Below are positions 37,422 to 51,247 of a DNA stretch of 64,000 nucleotides, one piece after another. The stretch's first letter is position 1; each line of letters starts with the position of its first letter. The stretch lies in NCBI RefSeq assembly GCF_042242105.1, contig NC_092013.1:7358730-7422729 (forward strand). Reading direction: 5' to 3'. Source of the stretch: Pempheris klunzingeri (taxonomy: Eukaryota; Chordata; Actinopteri; Acropomatiformes; Pempheridae). The notes under the pieces were generated by a model. The model was not told the origin of the DNA and ran no database searches. It worked only from the letters and a program-made list of their open reading frames with translations. The position numbers and the translations under genes are program-made.

Positions 37422-40400
37422 TTAAAGAGGAATTGAATCTTAATGACAAGTGGTGGTAATAAAATGATGACTACATTCCCTTCCCACACTTCTCTATGAC
37501 AAATGTGTAGCCACCTCCTGTTATTGTTGCTGCAGTGCCCAGCAACCACCGTCTTATCATTATGTAGTCATCACCTCTCTTTTGGTTGTTTGGTTTGCTT
37601 TTGTAAATATGGAACAAATGTTGTAAGAAAAAGTGTGGAAAAAAAACAATAGAAAGCTGTAGCCTCTAAAAGCAGACTACTTGGCGCATACCTGCATACT
37701 TGCATGTTTGAACAAGTGAAAGAAAAGTAAGAATGTGTCATTAAAGCGCCACACCCTTTTAGCCTTACAACTCCTGGACACCACTCTTTAGTAGGAAATT
37801 ATTAACTTAACTGCTCATAAACCACATTTTCAACCAAAAATTATGCTAGAACTTTGCTGCTGATAAGCTTATTAGCACTCCAGTCAGCATGTGGTATCAC
37901 CTGATTCACAAATCTAAAAAAATCAACAAAACTTTCTCTAATAACCAAATTAAATCTGTTCTTAAGTTTCAACCCCAAATAAAGAAAACTAATATGTTTT
38001 CTTCTTTGGGTTGAACATGGATTTAAACTGGGTTTAAGCCACAATGAAAAGCTATAAAACAGGGTTAAAGACCAGCAAGCTTCATCTTAGAGGGTAGCTC
38101 CCTGCATAAGAAGGCTTTGGAGGGATGATCATAGAGTCCAAACAGTGGTCGCAAAACTATTGTTTCTCAGAACATTTTTAAAAATATAAATTACATTTAG
38201 ATATCAATTTAAAAAGACCATCATGAAATGGAAACACTTGCATAAAAAAAGGAGTCACTTTGATTCCATCTAGAGCATTTAGCCATTCAAAAGTTTTGCG
38301 GGCCCAGAGGAATTTAGTTTGGCACACCCATGGATTAAGTTATGTGTGAGAGACGCAGACAAACATGCTGTTTGTGCACACAGACAAGCACCTCTATCAG
38401 AGTTTGAAATCATTGATTAAGTGTCTCACTATGAATGTTTTGCTGACAGATCACGTAGTGAAACAAATGCCAAGTGATTTTGCACGCAGCTTTTATAGCA
38501 AGTTCAGCCTACAATGACTGTAAGTTAAACAGTGAGGATGAGCTGCGTCTGACAACATCTAATTAAGTCACCTTTTGTCATTTTGTTCAGAGAGAAACAT
38601 ATTTCACAGAGGAAACAAATTCTTGACAAGCAAGCTCGAAAGACAACCAACAGGGAGCGTTTGCACAACAATACAACGAAAATGGGAATAGATGAAGAAT
38701 TAGGAAGGAAAATATATAAACTTTTGTTGCTGGAACAAAAGCTTTTCCTTTATAATTACTTATTTGGACAAACAGGGTGACACTACGTTGCCACTGTGCT
38801 GTTATCATAATTGTGGAGTAAAATGGCTGTTGATCTAACCATCTGTGATTTGCATACTGTTGGGTTGTGATTCTGGGTAACTGGAAATATCTCTAAAATT
38901 TGATATCATCAACACCAGCTACACACCCAGGCCTTGACAGGTTGTTCGAGGCGTCAGTTTCCCCAAAGCAGTAATTAAAAAAAAGGGCAAAGAGGTGCGC
39001 AGGGGGGAACTGTTTGACTTGTCAGTCATTTCTGCTGGAAAATAGATGATAGATGACAGATGATACTGTTCTGAAACCACTTAGCGTCTCTGTCAAGTCT
39101 GAAGACAAACACAAACATAAAATGCTTTGAATGATTGAGAGGGGTGAAGCTGTGAAAGTGTGAATAGCATGCAAAGGTTGGCACTTTTATCAGTTCAAAT
39201 AACTTTGGCTTCCAACCTTTAAACGCGTAACGCTCTGTTCACACACCCCCTTCCAAGCATTTAGGAGAAGCTACAGTGGCTCTCTTGCTTTTTCTTGTAC
39301 TAAATAATATGATCCTCCATTTGTTCAAATTTGGTTCAATTTGATTTAGACTTTTCACAGCACAAAATGTTATTCCTTTTCTTTTTTTACTTCTTCTTTG
39401 CCTTCCAGCCGGTGCATTCCTCCATAAATTCAAGCTGCCACTTCAACGTAAAATGTGCCAAAGGCCCCATTTGTCATTGGCTACAATAGAAACCTTGGAC
39501 TCCATGGAAGAGGATCTTTTCCCTATATAGATATAAACGTTTCATTCCATGCAAATGAAAACACTACGATTATTAGTTTCAGGTGTTTATACACTATTGA
39601 AAACATACTTGAATGAATACATGAATATTATAATCCATTCTGCTATAATCACCGTCACCAACCAGCATTCCTTTATATAGGAATTCATTACTCCAGGTTA
39701 GTCAGTAGTAATTTCATTCCATTTAAATTAAGTGGAGCTTGCTTGCATGTACGTTCAGGCAGACAGCTCAGGTTACAAACACACACGTGACATGCCCTTA
39801 TCCAATGCATCTTTACAACGTGGCAGTCGATTCAAGCTTTTAAAGACACTCAGGTCTCCCTCTGCCAGTGCTGCTGCTGCCTCCATCTGTGTCTTAAAAG
39901 AAAGACTCCAGACATTTACTATGCTGTGCTGTTTTTTTACCATGTTAATGCTTGGTTATGCTGGCTGCACTCAGTTTAGGAATATGCTCCATATGTATAC
40001 AATATTAACTAAAATAAACAAGGATTAAACCTAGATTCAGCACGAAGCCCTTCTGGCACACAGGGCCCTGTATGAAATAACAAAGCAGGACCTGTCTGAC
40101 CTGATGTGGTGCTACAGTGGTGCAGATACTATAACTGCTGTGAAACTGATAAATGTTTTTAAAATCTTTTTTGTTTTGTTTTCATATTTTTTGATGTATT
40201 GCCTGTTTATTTGGTCTTGTGATAAGGTGCATCTGTTATGTCTCTCTTTTTAATAGTTGATCAGTTGTATTTATTGTTTCACTTTTTAATTTAGTTGCTG
40301 GGTGGACTCCTTACGGTTGGAATTCCAGTATCTTGGTACTTGTTTTGTCAATGCAATCCTGCCCAGAACATTATTGTAAAAAAAAGCCTAAAATTAATAA

Positions 40401-40738
40401 GGGATACAATACATAATTTAGTGTATACTGATGAGAATTACATTACAGGCAATTTATCACACTGAAACCTGGAAAACTATTTAACCTTTTTACTCACTGA
40501 TGGGTTCAGATGAAAGAATGTACTTTTTAAAGAGTATTGTGATAAGATACATTGGATCCATGTCTGCAATGATTCTACCAACAGGGCTCCAGAGCTTTGA
40601 ATTTGATTTCCATTTCAACTCTGAAATCATTTAAATTATTCAAACTTGTGTTCAAACAAAATGTGCTGATCATGTGGCTCCAGTGGGTTTTTTTGTGAAT
40701 AGAGATGTGCTAAACAAAATTAAGGATCTTTAGACATA

Positions 40739-40800
40739 CGTACATTCGCTGGCCACTTTATTAGGTACACCTGTCTATGGCAACCCAGTACAACGACTCG
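40739..40800. repeat. Short fragment of a widespread fish repeat
   Basis: TGGCCACTTTATTAGGTACA is a string I know as the end of a widespread fish repeat. No partner terminus is visible nearby, so this is a remnant. Confidence 0.4.
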
Positions 40801-43800
40801 GCTGTGAATTTTAATTATTTTAGATTAGCTTTAACTCTCAAATGCTACCTTTTTGTGAATGATGATTTGATTTGATCTAATCGATGCTGCTATTGCTGTA
40901 ACCTGACAAATTTCCACTGTAATAGACCTGCAGCCTAACCTTAAAAACATCTGACTTCAGAAAACAATAGTTGTTATTGTTGTTGTTGCATGATTAGATT
41001 TTAAACCAAAAATGTGGGCACACCTCAACCAGGCATCCAGATAGTTAAACATGCTCCATTTCTTCAGATTGTGATCTCCCATCTGTCAGTAATCTCCGCC
41101 CCAAGCCTGAGGTGTAATTCAGACCTGCTACTCAAGCTGAGAGAACAGCTTTTTACTTTTTCTTGGTGTAAAAATACTTGTCAGCCTCGTTATTTTCATA
41201 TCAGGTCCTGAATAGACAGATCCCGGATAAGGCAATTAGATGTGGTGATTAACTGTATTGCCGCTGGTCTAGATTTATTGTACTGGGAATATTATATCTG
41301 GCAGGTGATACAATTGGATCATGAAACCCTGGCGAGACATCAAATAGTGATAGTTTTTAGTCAGTAATATTTTTTTCATTGGCATTTAGTACAAGTGACT
41401 CAGTAATTGAGCACAGATTTCACTTTTATTACTTTGTTGTTGAACAAATAGGCTAATTAAGTTACACTGCCTGGTAGCCATGCCAAAGTTTCATGGTCAT
41501 AGTCACATATTGTGATAAAATAATGTCTTTGATGAGCTCATTGATACTAACTGCCCACCCAGGTGCTCAGTACTCACCTGTTTGTTCTCTCAAAAATCAT
41601 ATATTGATCTTTGCACGTTGCTGGCTGGGTAACAGGGTATACAGATGTAACATAAGCTCCCATGCAACCCTGCACGGACACACTGCATGAAAACTGTAAA
41701 AGCACCAAAATGATCAAGACGTGTGCTGCTTTAAAAGGATCTATGCAAAGGACAGAGGGCCACACAAGCAGTTGCTCTTCAAGTGTCATGTTACAACATT
41801 TCCCTGAGGAAAGCATTGACTTAATTGTCTTTTCTGTGTGAACGTATTTGCTCTGAATTCAAGCATACTATAGAGACTTTTTGTACATTACATAACATAA
41901 ATGTAAGCATGTGCTTGTGACTACATGTCATGCTGTAACCCCAGGTTAGGCAGAGGAATGGTAAGGGGTGTGGGCTGCACATCAGTCAATCACAGCAATG
42001 CAGCCAAGTTTCTTTCAATGTGCTCCTTGTACTCTTGTCGCTCTGGCCTCACCCTATACCTCACACCTACATATCTGGAAAACCTATTGTGTTTTGTTTC
42101 AGCATTTATTTGTTTGGATTTTCAATTCACTCTAACAAAGGTTTTATTCACAGAAATCACAGTTTTGGAACGGGTGCAACAGCAAACATGACATCAGCGC
42201 ATTGGCCTGCAGCGTGGTCGGTCTGTTACAACAGGAGCACTGCACGCTAGTTCAGCAGGTCTGCAGAGAAGAGGAGGCCAGTGTGCCATCTGGAGAGTAG
42301 TAGCAGAGTAGTGCCATGCCTCCTAGGGGCAGACTGGACAACTGTTAGTGAATGAATGCATTTTTCTATATTTTTAATGAATGAGTGCATGAATGGATTT
42401 TAATCAATGAAATAAGACTCTGCATCCAGCAGATGGTTTCGCATCTACTAAAACCTGCAGAGCAGAACCACCTGCAACTGCGAGAGGACACATGTGCCTG
42501 TCACACCACAGTATGTGCAGCACTGTGTGTGTAGCAGAGGCTGTCAGAGCAGATTCCTCTGCAGGGTGAACAATCAGTTCAGCTCCCCAAAGACACTCAT
42601 AGGTTAAGGCCTCAATGAGAATGAATTATATTTGAACAGGGGAAAAGAATGTTTTATAGCAGAGCATACACCTTATGCCAAACAAAGCTTGTTTAAACTC
42701 AGAGCTGCATGATAAATATTAGCTTTCTTTTCTACTGTCCGCCACTAGCTGTAGTAAGATTGTTTAGACACTAATGCATTTTATAATCTTTGACCAAAAT
42801 ATTATTACAGTGAAAGTAGCTGCACTGTTCAGCAGCTCTTCGTGTGGTTGATGCTATTAGCATCATTTACCAAGGAAGAAAACATCCTCCACCACTTTGA
42901 CAACACGAAAAAAGAATGCTGCAAAGTGAGAAAACACTATACTGGATTGCTGCAAGTCACATAGAACACAAGGAAAAATGTCTCTATAAAAGCAAACAAT
43001 AGTATTTGGAGTTTTTTTTAGCTTTAACATTCCGATTGCATGATTCAGATACTATTGCAAATTCTTGCTGGTCATGTGCCGTTTGCAGATCATTAGTTTA
43101 TCAATTGAAATAACAATACATACTATCTGATCCATAGAATCAGAATGTTAAAGCTACAACAAAACTTGCAGTGTTAGCTTATTTCCATTAAATGGATTAA
43201 AGTGTGTTGTAGCTTGTTCTGTTTTTGCAGTATATGTCTGTATTTGGTTTTGCTCTTCTACTTTGCAGCGTGTTGAGTGCCCAGGGCCACCAATGGTTTC
43301 CTCTAGCTCACTTCCACAAAGCAAGAATGCGTATTCCATAAAAAACAGGATTCCAGCTTTCACTGTCATTTAAGGTCAGCTGTTACAACTATTGCTGTGA
43401 ACATAGTTGTGCACAGAGTGTATGTGTTCCCTGTGCACAGTTACTATACAGTTAATTAATCAAGCCCTCGGTTCTGGAAAATGCTCCAGAGTGCCCCTGT
43501 GTATTTCAGCAAGTCCTAGGACTTCATGAGAGGTTGTATAGCTTTGGGCGCGGCACCACCACCACCCATAATTCAAGTTTGAACCTGTTCCTCTGGGGCT
43601 GAAAAGGCGACTTGAGTAACCTTTGACTGAAAGAGAAAATGCTCTCTTCTTCAGATAAATCACAAATGTTTCTTCAGTACTCTCACACATATTGGCGTGT
43701 GCATGAATTGCTGTATTGCCTTCCTCGATACAAGTCTTGGTGTGTTTGAATTAGGCAAACCTTTACAAAAAATGTACAGCGAGTGATTGAAAGTGTTGGG

Positions 43801-43950
43801 AACATGACATTTGGTGATATTATGTTGGTATGCATGACCTTCAATACAGTCAGTGTGTACCTGGGCTGCAGCAGGCTTGGACGTGTCCAGTGTACCAGAA
43901 GGTTTAATTGTTTCTGTACAATTTATTACTGATGTAAATCACTTACTTTT

Positions 43951-44068
43951 AGGGTTAGTGGAAGGTTAGTGGAAGGTTAAGGTAAGGTTAGTGGAAGGTT
44001 AAGGTAAGGTTAAAGGTAAGGTTAAAGGTAAGGTTGAGGCAAGTAGTGGCTATGGTTAGGGTGAGGTT
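43951..44068. repeat. GGTTA-based imperfect tandem repeat
   Basis: Irregular units such as AGTGGAAGGTTA and AGGTAAGGTTA are repeated about ten times. The array resembles degenerate telomere-like sequence but without regular TTAGGG. Confidence 0.8.
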
Positions 44069-44409
44069 AAGTCTTCAGGAAATAACTCTAAGCTAATGTA
44101 ATGTCCTCTGAAGTGATGGAAACAGCTGTGTGTGTCTGTGTTGACACAGGCTAACTAGATAGCAACCCCCTGCAGAATGAGCACAAATATTTTCCCAACA
44201 CATTCATTGTGTCCTTAAATGTTTCATTTAACACTCTTCCCAAAGACAATGTGTTAGTGTTAATTTTCCCATCAAATATTAAAATAAAGAATTGCTAATG
44301 AATGAATGATAATTAATTAAGTGTGTAACTACAGGTTGCAGGTTTACAGACTGGTTTACAGTCCAACAAAACACAACAGAACATCGTGCAAAACAATGTT
44401 TGAAGAAGA

Positions 44410-44415
44410 TTTATT
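44410..44415 (-). terminator. Candidate polyadenylation signal of the krt8-like gene
   Basis: AATAAA on the minus strand about 590 bases beyond the stop codon at 45000. It is the first exact hexamer found in a scan by eye; variant signals closer to the stop cannot be excluded. Confidence 0.4.
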
Positions 44416-44999
44416 GTTGAGCAAACAGGACTCTTGGTGTTGCAACAGCAGCACACCAAATGAGGCTTTTCCAAGGAAAAGTCATGAAGACTTTTGTGAC
44501 ATATTTCACTTAACTGTTTAGGTACAGCAGGTTTAACCTAAGGAGTTCAGCATGACAATGGTTCATACTCCCCAAGTCGCTCCAATCAGCAGTATGCTAC
44601 TACACTGTAAATTACAGGATGATGTGACAGCAGTGCTTCAAGTTGGTCACAGAAGGAGCAGCAGAGAGGAACAAAGACAAAAGTGCCACCTGCTGGCTAA
44701 ACAAGCGTGGTACAGTGATCGCTCAACCGCGAGCAGTGACTCAGACTACAGTTGACAGTAAAGAACGTATGAACCTACAAGAGAAACCTGAACAACCACT
44801 CCTCCATTATCACCCCGTCATTAAGGGTCTCTGAAGGAAAGCTGTGTTTACAGCTCTCACAGTAGAGACACAGCTATTATTTGATGAAGGCACATTGGTG
44901 AAGGAATAATCAAAGAACTGGATAATAAAGCAGAGTAGAGGTGCTTTTTCTTAACCTCCAAGACCAAATTCATGAATCTGACAAAATAGGAAAAAAGCA

Positions 45000-47900
45000 T
45001 CACTCCGTAGCCACAGCTTCAGCCTCCACCTGCTCCTGCTCCTGCTCCTGCTTCTGTTCCTGTTCCTGTTCCTGTTCCTTCTCCTCAGCAGCAGCTAGCT
45101 CCTCAGTTACGGCCTGCTGCTCCTCCTTCTCCTCCTCCTTCTTTTCTTCGGTCTTGATCACCACAGTTTCTGTCTTGGTGACTGTGGTGCTCTTCACTGC
45201 TGCTCCCTCGGGGGCAGCGAAAGATCCGCTGCTGACCTTGACTCCGCCAATGGAGCTGCTGATGTAGGACGGGGTGCGGGAGCTTTCCAGGCCGTAGGCA
45301 TTGTAGTTCAGAGCTGCACATTCAGAAGTAAAATGCATTCATTAACACCAACATACAGGAGCAGACAGCAGAGGATTTTTACTCATCTTAGAGCGCTCAG
45401 CCCTCAGAAACAAGAGCTGATTTAAGCCTGAAAAGCCAATTGTAGCATTATATGTGATTTAAGTCAAATTGAATGTAAGTGCTCCTAATGAAGAGAAAAC
45501 TGTCCCTGTTGTGTTGACAGTATTTATGACTCTAAGAATCAGTAAGAAGTCAGACGTAAAGGAACGCACCAGATTGGTTAAGAGAAACTAGGAAATGTAG
45601 GTGTGGTGAAGTGATGTGTGACTAAAAAATGGGACCAACAGTTGTCCAACTTTTGTAACAGCATTGAAGTGCAGCAGTTTAGGGAATCCTCCAAGCCCAC
45701 CCCACTAGAGAAGCTGTCTCACCTCCTAAGTGAAAGTAAGATTTTTGTTTTTCAGCTGCAGCCAAGCCAAGGTCGGGCTTGTTACATAAACAATTTTATC
45801 GTAGGTGTCTGACCAGAGGGAGTATTATAGCAGGTGTGATGTGGATATTCGGATGTAAATGACAGGAAGTTCGCTACTCTTTCTGTTTTTTTGACACCAG
45901 TTTGCCATTTCGATTATTGTAGTTTTGAGATCACGCCTTTTGGAGCATGTTTTCTACAACATCGAAACACAGTTTTGGCATTTGTGTCACCTTTTCTCAA
46001 AACCTGACTTTTGCTTCTAACCATGAAATACAATGAAGAAAAGTTGTACTTCTCTTCACTAAAGTGTGTCTGGGTCCACAGGTTCATACAGGTGAGGTAT
46101 TCATACTCATGACATTTATTATTTTGTTGGCCTGAGACCCTGAACCTTATACTATATATAAATATGTGATTTTTTTCCTGATTTTCTTATCGTTTTCCTT
46201 CCCGTAAATGTTTCCACTGATGTAGAACTTGAACTTACATGTCTGCTTGGATACAGTGGTCTTGATTCCAGTTGCTAACCTGTAGAGAAAACAGAAAAAA
46301 AAAGATAGGAGCAAGGAATGCAATACCAGAATACCCAAATAATAGAATATTCCTTTAAAAAAACTCATTTCTCATCACCTTCACATTATGGTGCACTTGT
46401 ACTCTCTCAGTAATGCCTTACCTGTCTTCTTCTCCTTCCAGCAGTTTCTTGTAGGTGGCGATCTCAATGTCCAGAGCCAGCTTCACATTCATCAGTTCCT
46501 GGTACTGGCGGACTTGCATGGCCATATCCTGCTTGGCTCTCTGTAGAGCTTCCTCCAGGTCTCTGATCCGGAGTTTAGCGTCCTTCACTGCCAGCTCACC
46601 GCGCTCCTCAGCCTCTGCGATTTGAGCTTCCAGATTGTTTCGCTAGAAAAAGAAGAAGAGAAGCAGAGCCAGGAATGAATAAAAACATTCAATTGTTTTT
46701 TTTTGTTTTGTTTTTTTTATAAGGCTGCAATCTGTAATTCTCACCTGTGATTTAACCATGTCAATCTCAGACTGGAGCCTCATTATTCTGCGGTTCATAT
46801 CAGCAATCTCGGCCTTGGTTGACTTCAGGTCGTCACCATATCTACCTGCTGACTGCTGCATCTCTGCAAACTGGTACAGAGAGGGACAAGTCAGACATCA
46901 AAATGCAACATGATAATCCAGGTATATTGTAGTTGTCCCGTAAATCCTCTGTTATATCTGATGGGGTTTTTTTTTTGCACATTTTTATTCGTCATGAGAA
47001 TCACAGAAGCATTCTGACGGCAACATACAATGATGTGTAAACACCAGATGCATTATTTTTAGTGTCTGTTGCAACATCTGCGCACACAGATACAGTTATG
47101 GTAACGTGAGCTATGGTGTGAAGTATGCTGAGGTGAGTTGTGACAACAGGACAAGACAGAACAAGAGAGGTATGGAGAGTACATCCTACTCCCTCCTCCA
47201 CATTTATCTAGTAGAAATCATGTACTCTGAAGCTACGAATAGGAAGACAGGAGGACTCGTTCATGTTTTTCAGTTTTCATCACAGAAGGTCAGATGGAGA
47301 GACTATCCTCACAGACAATGAAGTGCTAGTTAAAGGCTCCAGTTTGAAATATCACAAAGGGTGGTCTCACCTTGCTCTGGTACCATGACTCAGCCTCGGC
47401 TCTGCTGCGGTTGGCAATGTCTTCATACTGGGCACGCACTTCAGCAACAATGGCGTCCATGTCAAGGTTACGGCTGTTGTCCATCTCTACCACAACAGAA
47501 GTGTCCTTGATCTGGCTCTGCAGCTCATTGATTTCCTACAGAGAATGATACATAAGAACATGAGCACATAAGAAAAACATAACTTTTAAAATCAATCATT
47601 CATTTGTGTGCCAATGAAAATTAAGAAATGATTATTACGGTATCATAGAGCTGCCTCAGGAACTCAATCTCATCAGAGAGCCCATCCAGCTTGGCCTCCA
47701 GCTCCACTTTGATCATGTAGGCGGCATCAGTGTCCTGCACAGGAAACGACAACACTGAGAACATTCACTGTTGCACAAAGATTTGACCCTGAGGTACAAA
47801 TGGCCATTGTGTGGGTTAGTTCAACTTGAGGGATAATTATAGTTCTAAGTTCAATAATACATTAGAAAACCTAAACAGACCTTCTTTGTGAGGACAAAGT

Positions 47901-50900
47901 TGTTCTCACACTCATTGCGCTTGTTGATCTCGTCCTCATATCTGGAAGAAAAGAGAATTTTATATGCATACACCCCCTTTACAAAAAACGTATTGTAATC
48001 TTTTCAATTTCATCTGATCAACATGCAGAACATATATAGTCACACAGCGAAAACATTTTGTTCTACATCTGTATCACTTGGGGGCAGCAGAAACAAGCTG
48101 TGAACACAACACTAATGTATGATGGAGGAATCTAGTAAGTTGATAATGTGCCTGCGTTAGCAAACAGTTGCCCATTTACACATCCAGCAGATCCAGAGCA
48201 TTATCATTCATTCGGAGTGGTGTTTCTGGCGACAGTCACTCTCATTTTACCTCTGCTCTGTTCTGTGCTACCTGCTGAGGGAACTATGTGGCTGTTTAGC
48301 TGCTAAATGCTCCACTGCATTCACCAACTAGCCGCTAACTTTGTCTATTTGTTGACAGGTTGCGTATGAGTGAATTTTTATTGGGGTTTTTTTCTCTGCC
48401 TGCTGTTACTGATAATAACAACAATGAGAGAGAAAGGGGCGATACAATGAAAATGCTCTGTAGAGCTGAGAAGAACTGTAAGTTCTTGTGGTTTTGTAAA
48501 TATGAGTGCATGAGCACATTTCATATTTTAGAAAAATAAGAAGAATTGAATAGATTTTCCTAGGCAGCAACCTGCATCTGAAGGAGCAGACTTTTGTCTG
48601 TGGAAAGAAAACTGAGATCTGAATAAATGTACAGACTGGTTTTAAAACAATATTAACTGTTTGTTGAAAACATGTGCCTGCGAAGACCACACCGATGAGA
48701 GCAGTGAGAGTGAACCAAAACTGTACAGTTGAGCTGAGCTGTGGGTTTGTCACAATGTGCCAGTCCTGTAAAAGTACAAGTAGTAATTTGATCCATTGTT
48801 AATACAAAAATATTGATTATAGGCACTTTAAGGAATCAGGGTAACACTGAAGGTTGTAACCCTCTACTCCACTCACTTGTTCTTGAAGTCCTCAACCAGG
48901 CCCGTCATGTGATGCAGGTCGGACTCTAGTTTCACTTTTTCATGACCCAGGTTGTCCAGCTGCTTACGCAAGTTGGCAATGTAGGCTTCGAACATGGCTT
49001 CAGTGTTGGAGCGAGACGTCGTCTGTTCCTGCAGAAGTTTCCACTTGGTCTCAAGCATTTTGTTCTGCTGTTCCAGGAAGCGCACCTGCAGAGAGAGAAG
49101 AAAATGAACGATGAGTAAAAAAAAAGAGGGTCATGTAATTGTGGGTCACACAGAAATGTCTGCGAGTGATTTGATAAATGGTGAATAAAAGAACGGGAAG
49201 ATGATACTGCAGAAACTTTCTCATGATAAAAACATCACGAAACTCTATAGAGATGGTGGTCAGTGAGACATGAGGAAGAATGCATGTAAGGAGAATGTGG
49301 GAGTGACTCACAAAAACATGAATGGATTTACTTTGTTTGCTGATGGACAAAGAAACAAATGAAAATCAATCGAAAGAAAAATGACTACTTGAACTTCTTC
49401 CATCTCCAGCTCACTCAAAAGGTCACGTCAATTACTCCTCGCTCAACTCTAACCCATAGTGCCACACTTTGACACAAAGAGGCACTGTTTCCCAACTGTG
49501 ACACAGTTTGCCCCTTTACAACTTTTCTATTCAGCATCCTGACCTTGGGTGGGTCCTGCTACCACTCGGCAAACACGACGAGATACACACAGCTCCGCGT
49601 GTGCCAATTCACAATGGTATGTTGAGGAGGGGTCTTTGTTTTACGACCTGAAGAATTAGCCTCAGCATGATTGATTTACAGTCTAACTTCTAACCTACAT
49701 TACTACAGGGAGCGTCCTTAAACAGCAAAGTTACAATGGGTGATAACTAAAGAATCTCGAAAACCAGGAGTGCCAGCTGCTAGCTGCCAGCAGTTGATAA
49801 CGTTGTTTCAGACATTTCAGTAATCTCTGACAGTGAATGCATAATGATTTATTCTACTTTCAAGGAAATGGCTCTCTGGATTATTATACAGCCTCATAAA
49901 GTGTTTATTGTTCCAATTACTGATACTCTTACGTAGATATTTTTACTGTGATGATCCACTCCACTCAGTATTTAACAAGCTTGTCTCATGCAAACCTTTC
50001 CCCCGACCACTCCCACTCTTTTTTTCTTCTGTAAGTGTTGGTACAGGGTGTGTATATTCAGGCAATGGAGTCTGAAAATAACACAACAGATAGGATTTTG
50101 CCAAACAAGAATGCAAGATGACACCAGGTATTTGGTCTGCTTTCATAACCACTACATGTCTTTTTGCAGGATATTGCTCACACTGCGATGGACCCCTTCA
50201 AGCAAAATTGCTCTGCTCTTCATCACAGCCCTGTATGTACTCTGTATCCACGCTGATCCTCTCATCTGAGCTCTGTGATCTCACCTGAGAGTGAAAACGT
50301 GTGAAAGCTGAGCCATTACTCAAAACAGCTTGGATCCTCCATAGAATTCATGTGCACAGCTTTTAGCAGACTGCATATTGTTATTTATACAGGTTTTGTT
50401 GGGATTGCCTCAATCATTGTGAAATCATACCTCTTTGACCTTGAGCTATTTTGGCTTGCAGTGCGCTCATTTCCTCAGAGGTTCCTGAGTTATTTTTCTA
50501 CTTTATGTGGAATTTAGTGGCTTTATCCCAAGAGTCATAATAATCAACAGAGCATCAGAAACAGAAAGCTATGAAGCAACACGCAGTATGGGCTGTTTTT
50601 GCTATTGTTGCAACCTTCCTAATGTAGTTTTTAATGACATAAAAGACATTGATGATGACATTGATGTTTATATCTCATCTCACTCTTAAATTGACTGACC
50701 TTGTCGATGAAAGTTGCAAAGCGGTTGTTCAGGGTCTTGATCTGCTCCTTCTCCTGGGTGCGGATTACCTGGATGGTGGGGTCAATCTCCAGGTTCAGGG
50801 GGGCCAGCAGGCTCTTGTTGACCGTCACCGCTGTGATGGGAGCCACCATTTCATTGGCCATGCCACCTCCAACACCTCCACCAAAGCCCATATAACCAAA

Positions 50901-51152
50901 CTCTACTCCACCTCCTCTTTGTCCAGACCCCCCAGCAACATACCCACCAACCACCTTAAACCCCCCAGCGCCCATGGCAGCACCACTGCTGCCCACTCCT
51001 CCATAGGAGCTGCGGACAGCGTAGCTCTGCCTGCCACTACCCACACCATGGCCTCCATAGCCAGAGAAGGAGCGGCTGCTGTAGCCCTGGGATGGGCCCC
51101 TGGAGGAGGACGCAGTGGAGAAGGTGGTGGTCTTCAAGGCTCTGACAGACAT
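45000..51152 (-). CDS. krt8: Type II keratin with Glu/Gln-rich tail, krt8-like (nine coding exons)
   Basis: Type II keratin, expected partner of the krt18-like chain encoded divergently to its right. CDS exons in transcript order: 50700-51152, 48877-49085, 47881-47941, 47639-47734, 47371-47535, 46745-46870, 46422-46642, 46239-46279, 45000-45313, all joined in frame at GT-AG introns. The 561-residue product has a Gly/Ser-rich head of about 130 residues, the H1 motif [15 protein letters not shown], the rod start [11 protein letters not shown] and the rod end [16 protein letters not shown] (about residue 443). The 118-residue tail begins with [12 protein letters not shown] and turns into Lys/Glu and then Glu-Gln repeats, ending VATE. 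The start is the ATG at 51152 (context GTGACCATGT); an upstream in-frame GTG is not a likely start. The krt8 name rests on the head-to-head position with krt18. The tail does not resemble the mammalian KRT8 tail beyond a short Thr/Val/Lys stretch, so a different type II paralog is possible. Confidence 0.9.
45025..45085 (-). repeat. Coding (GAGCAG)n / (GAACAG)n repeat in the krt8-like tail
   Basis: The plus strand shows a run of CTCCTG and TTCCTG hexamers that translates on the minus strand as alternating Glu-Gln with one Lys. It forms most of the last quarter of the tail. Being a hexanucleotide array it can change length without breaking the frame. Confidence 0.85.
48070..48360 (+). repeat. 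Interspersed repeat in intron 2 of the krt8-like gene
   Basis: CACTTGGGGGCAGCAGAAAC and TACACATCCAGCAGATCCAG also occur in altered form, in the same order, at 62670-62790. A GCTGCTAAATGCTCCACTG segment follows. The family is common in teleosts as far as I recall; no class assigned. Confidence 0.55.
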
Positions 51153-51247
51153 GGTCACAGACGGTGTCCGCAGCACTGAGGTGGAGAGAGAGGAGAGACT
51201 TTGAGGGAAGGAGAGTCAGGCAGATAGACCCTCCCTGGTTCCCAGTG

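Larger units (their letters stand above)
30429..44400. other. 14-kb gene-free interval between keratin copy B and the krt8-like gene
   Basis: No exon is supported on either strand. Named contents are the Tc1/mariner-like element (32784), the C/AC microsatellite (35665), the piggyBac-like MITE (36951), a repeat terminus (40739) and the GGTTA array (43951). The remainder is unrecognised AT-rich sequence; open frames there lack family motifs. Confidence 0.55.

Noticed and set aside
45103..45321. Minus-strand 72-residue frame in the last exon of the krt8-like gene
   Set aside because: Alternate frame of the same exon; splice phase from exon 8 selects the Glu/Gln-rich frame.
50649..51179. 176-residue plus-strand open frame opposite exon 1 of the krt8-like gene
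   Set aside because: Antisense shadow of a GC-rich Gly/Ser-coding exon; no domain and no initiation or splice context.
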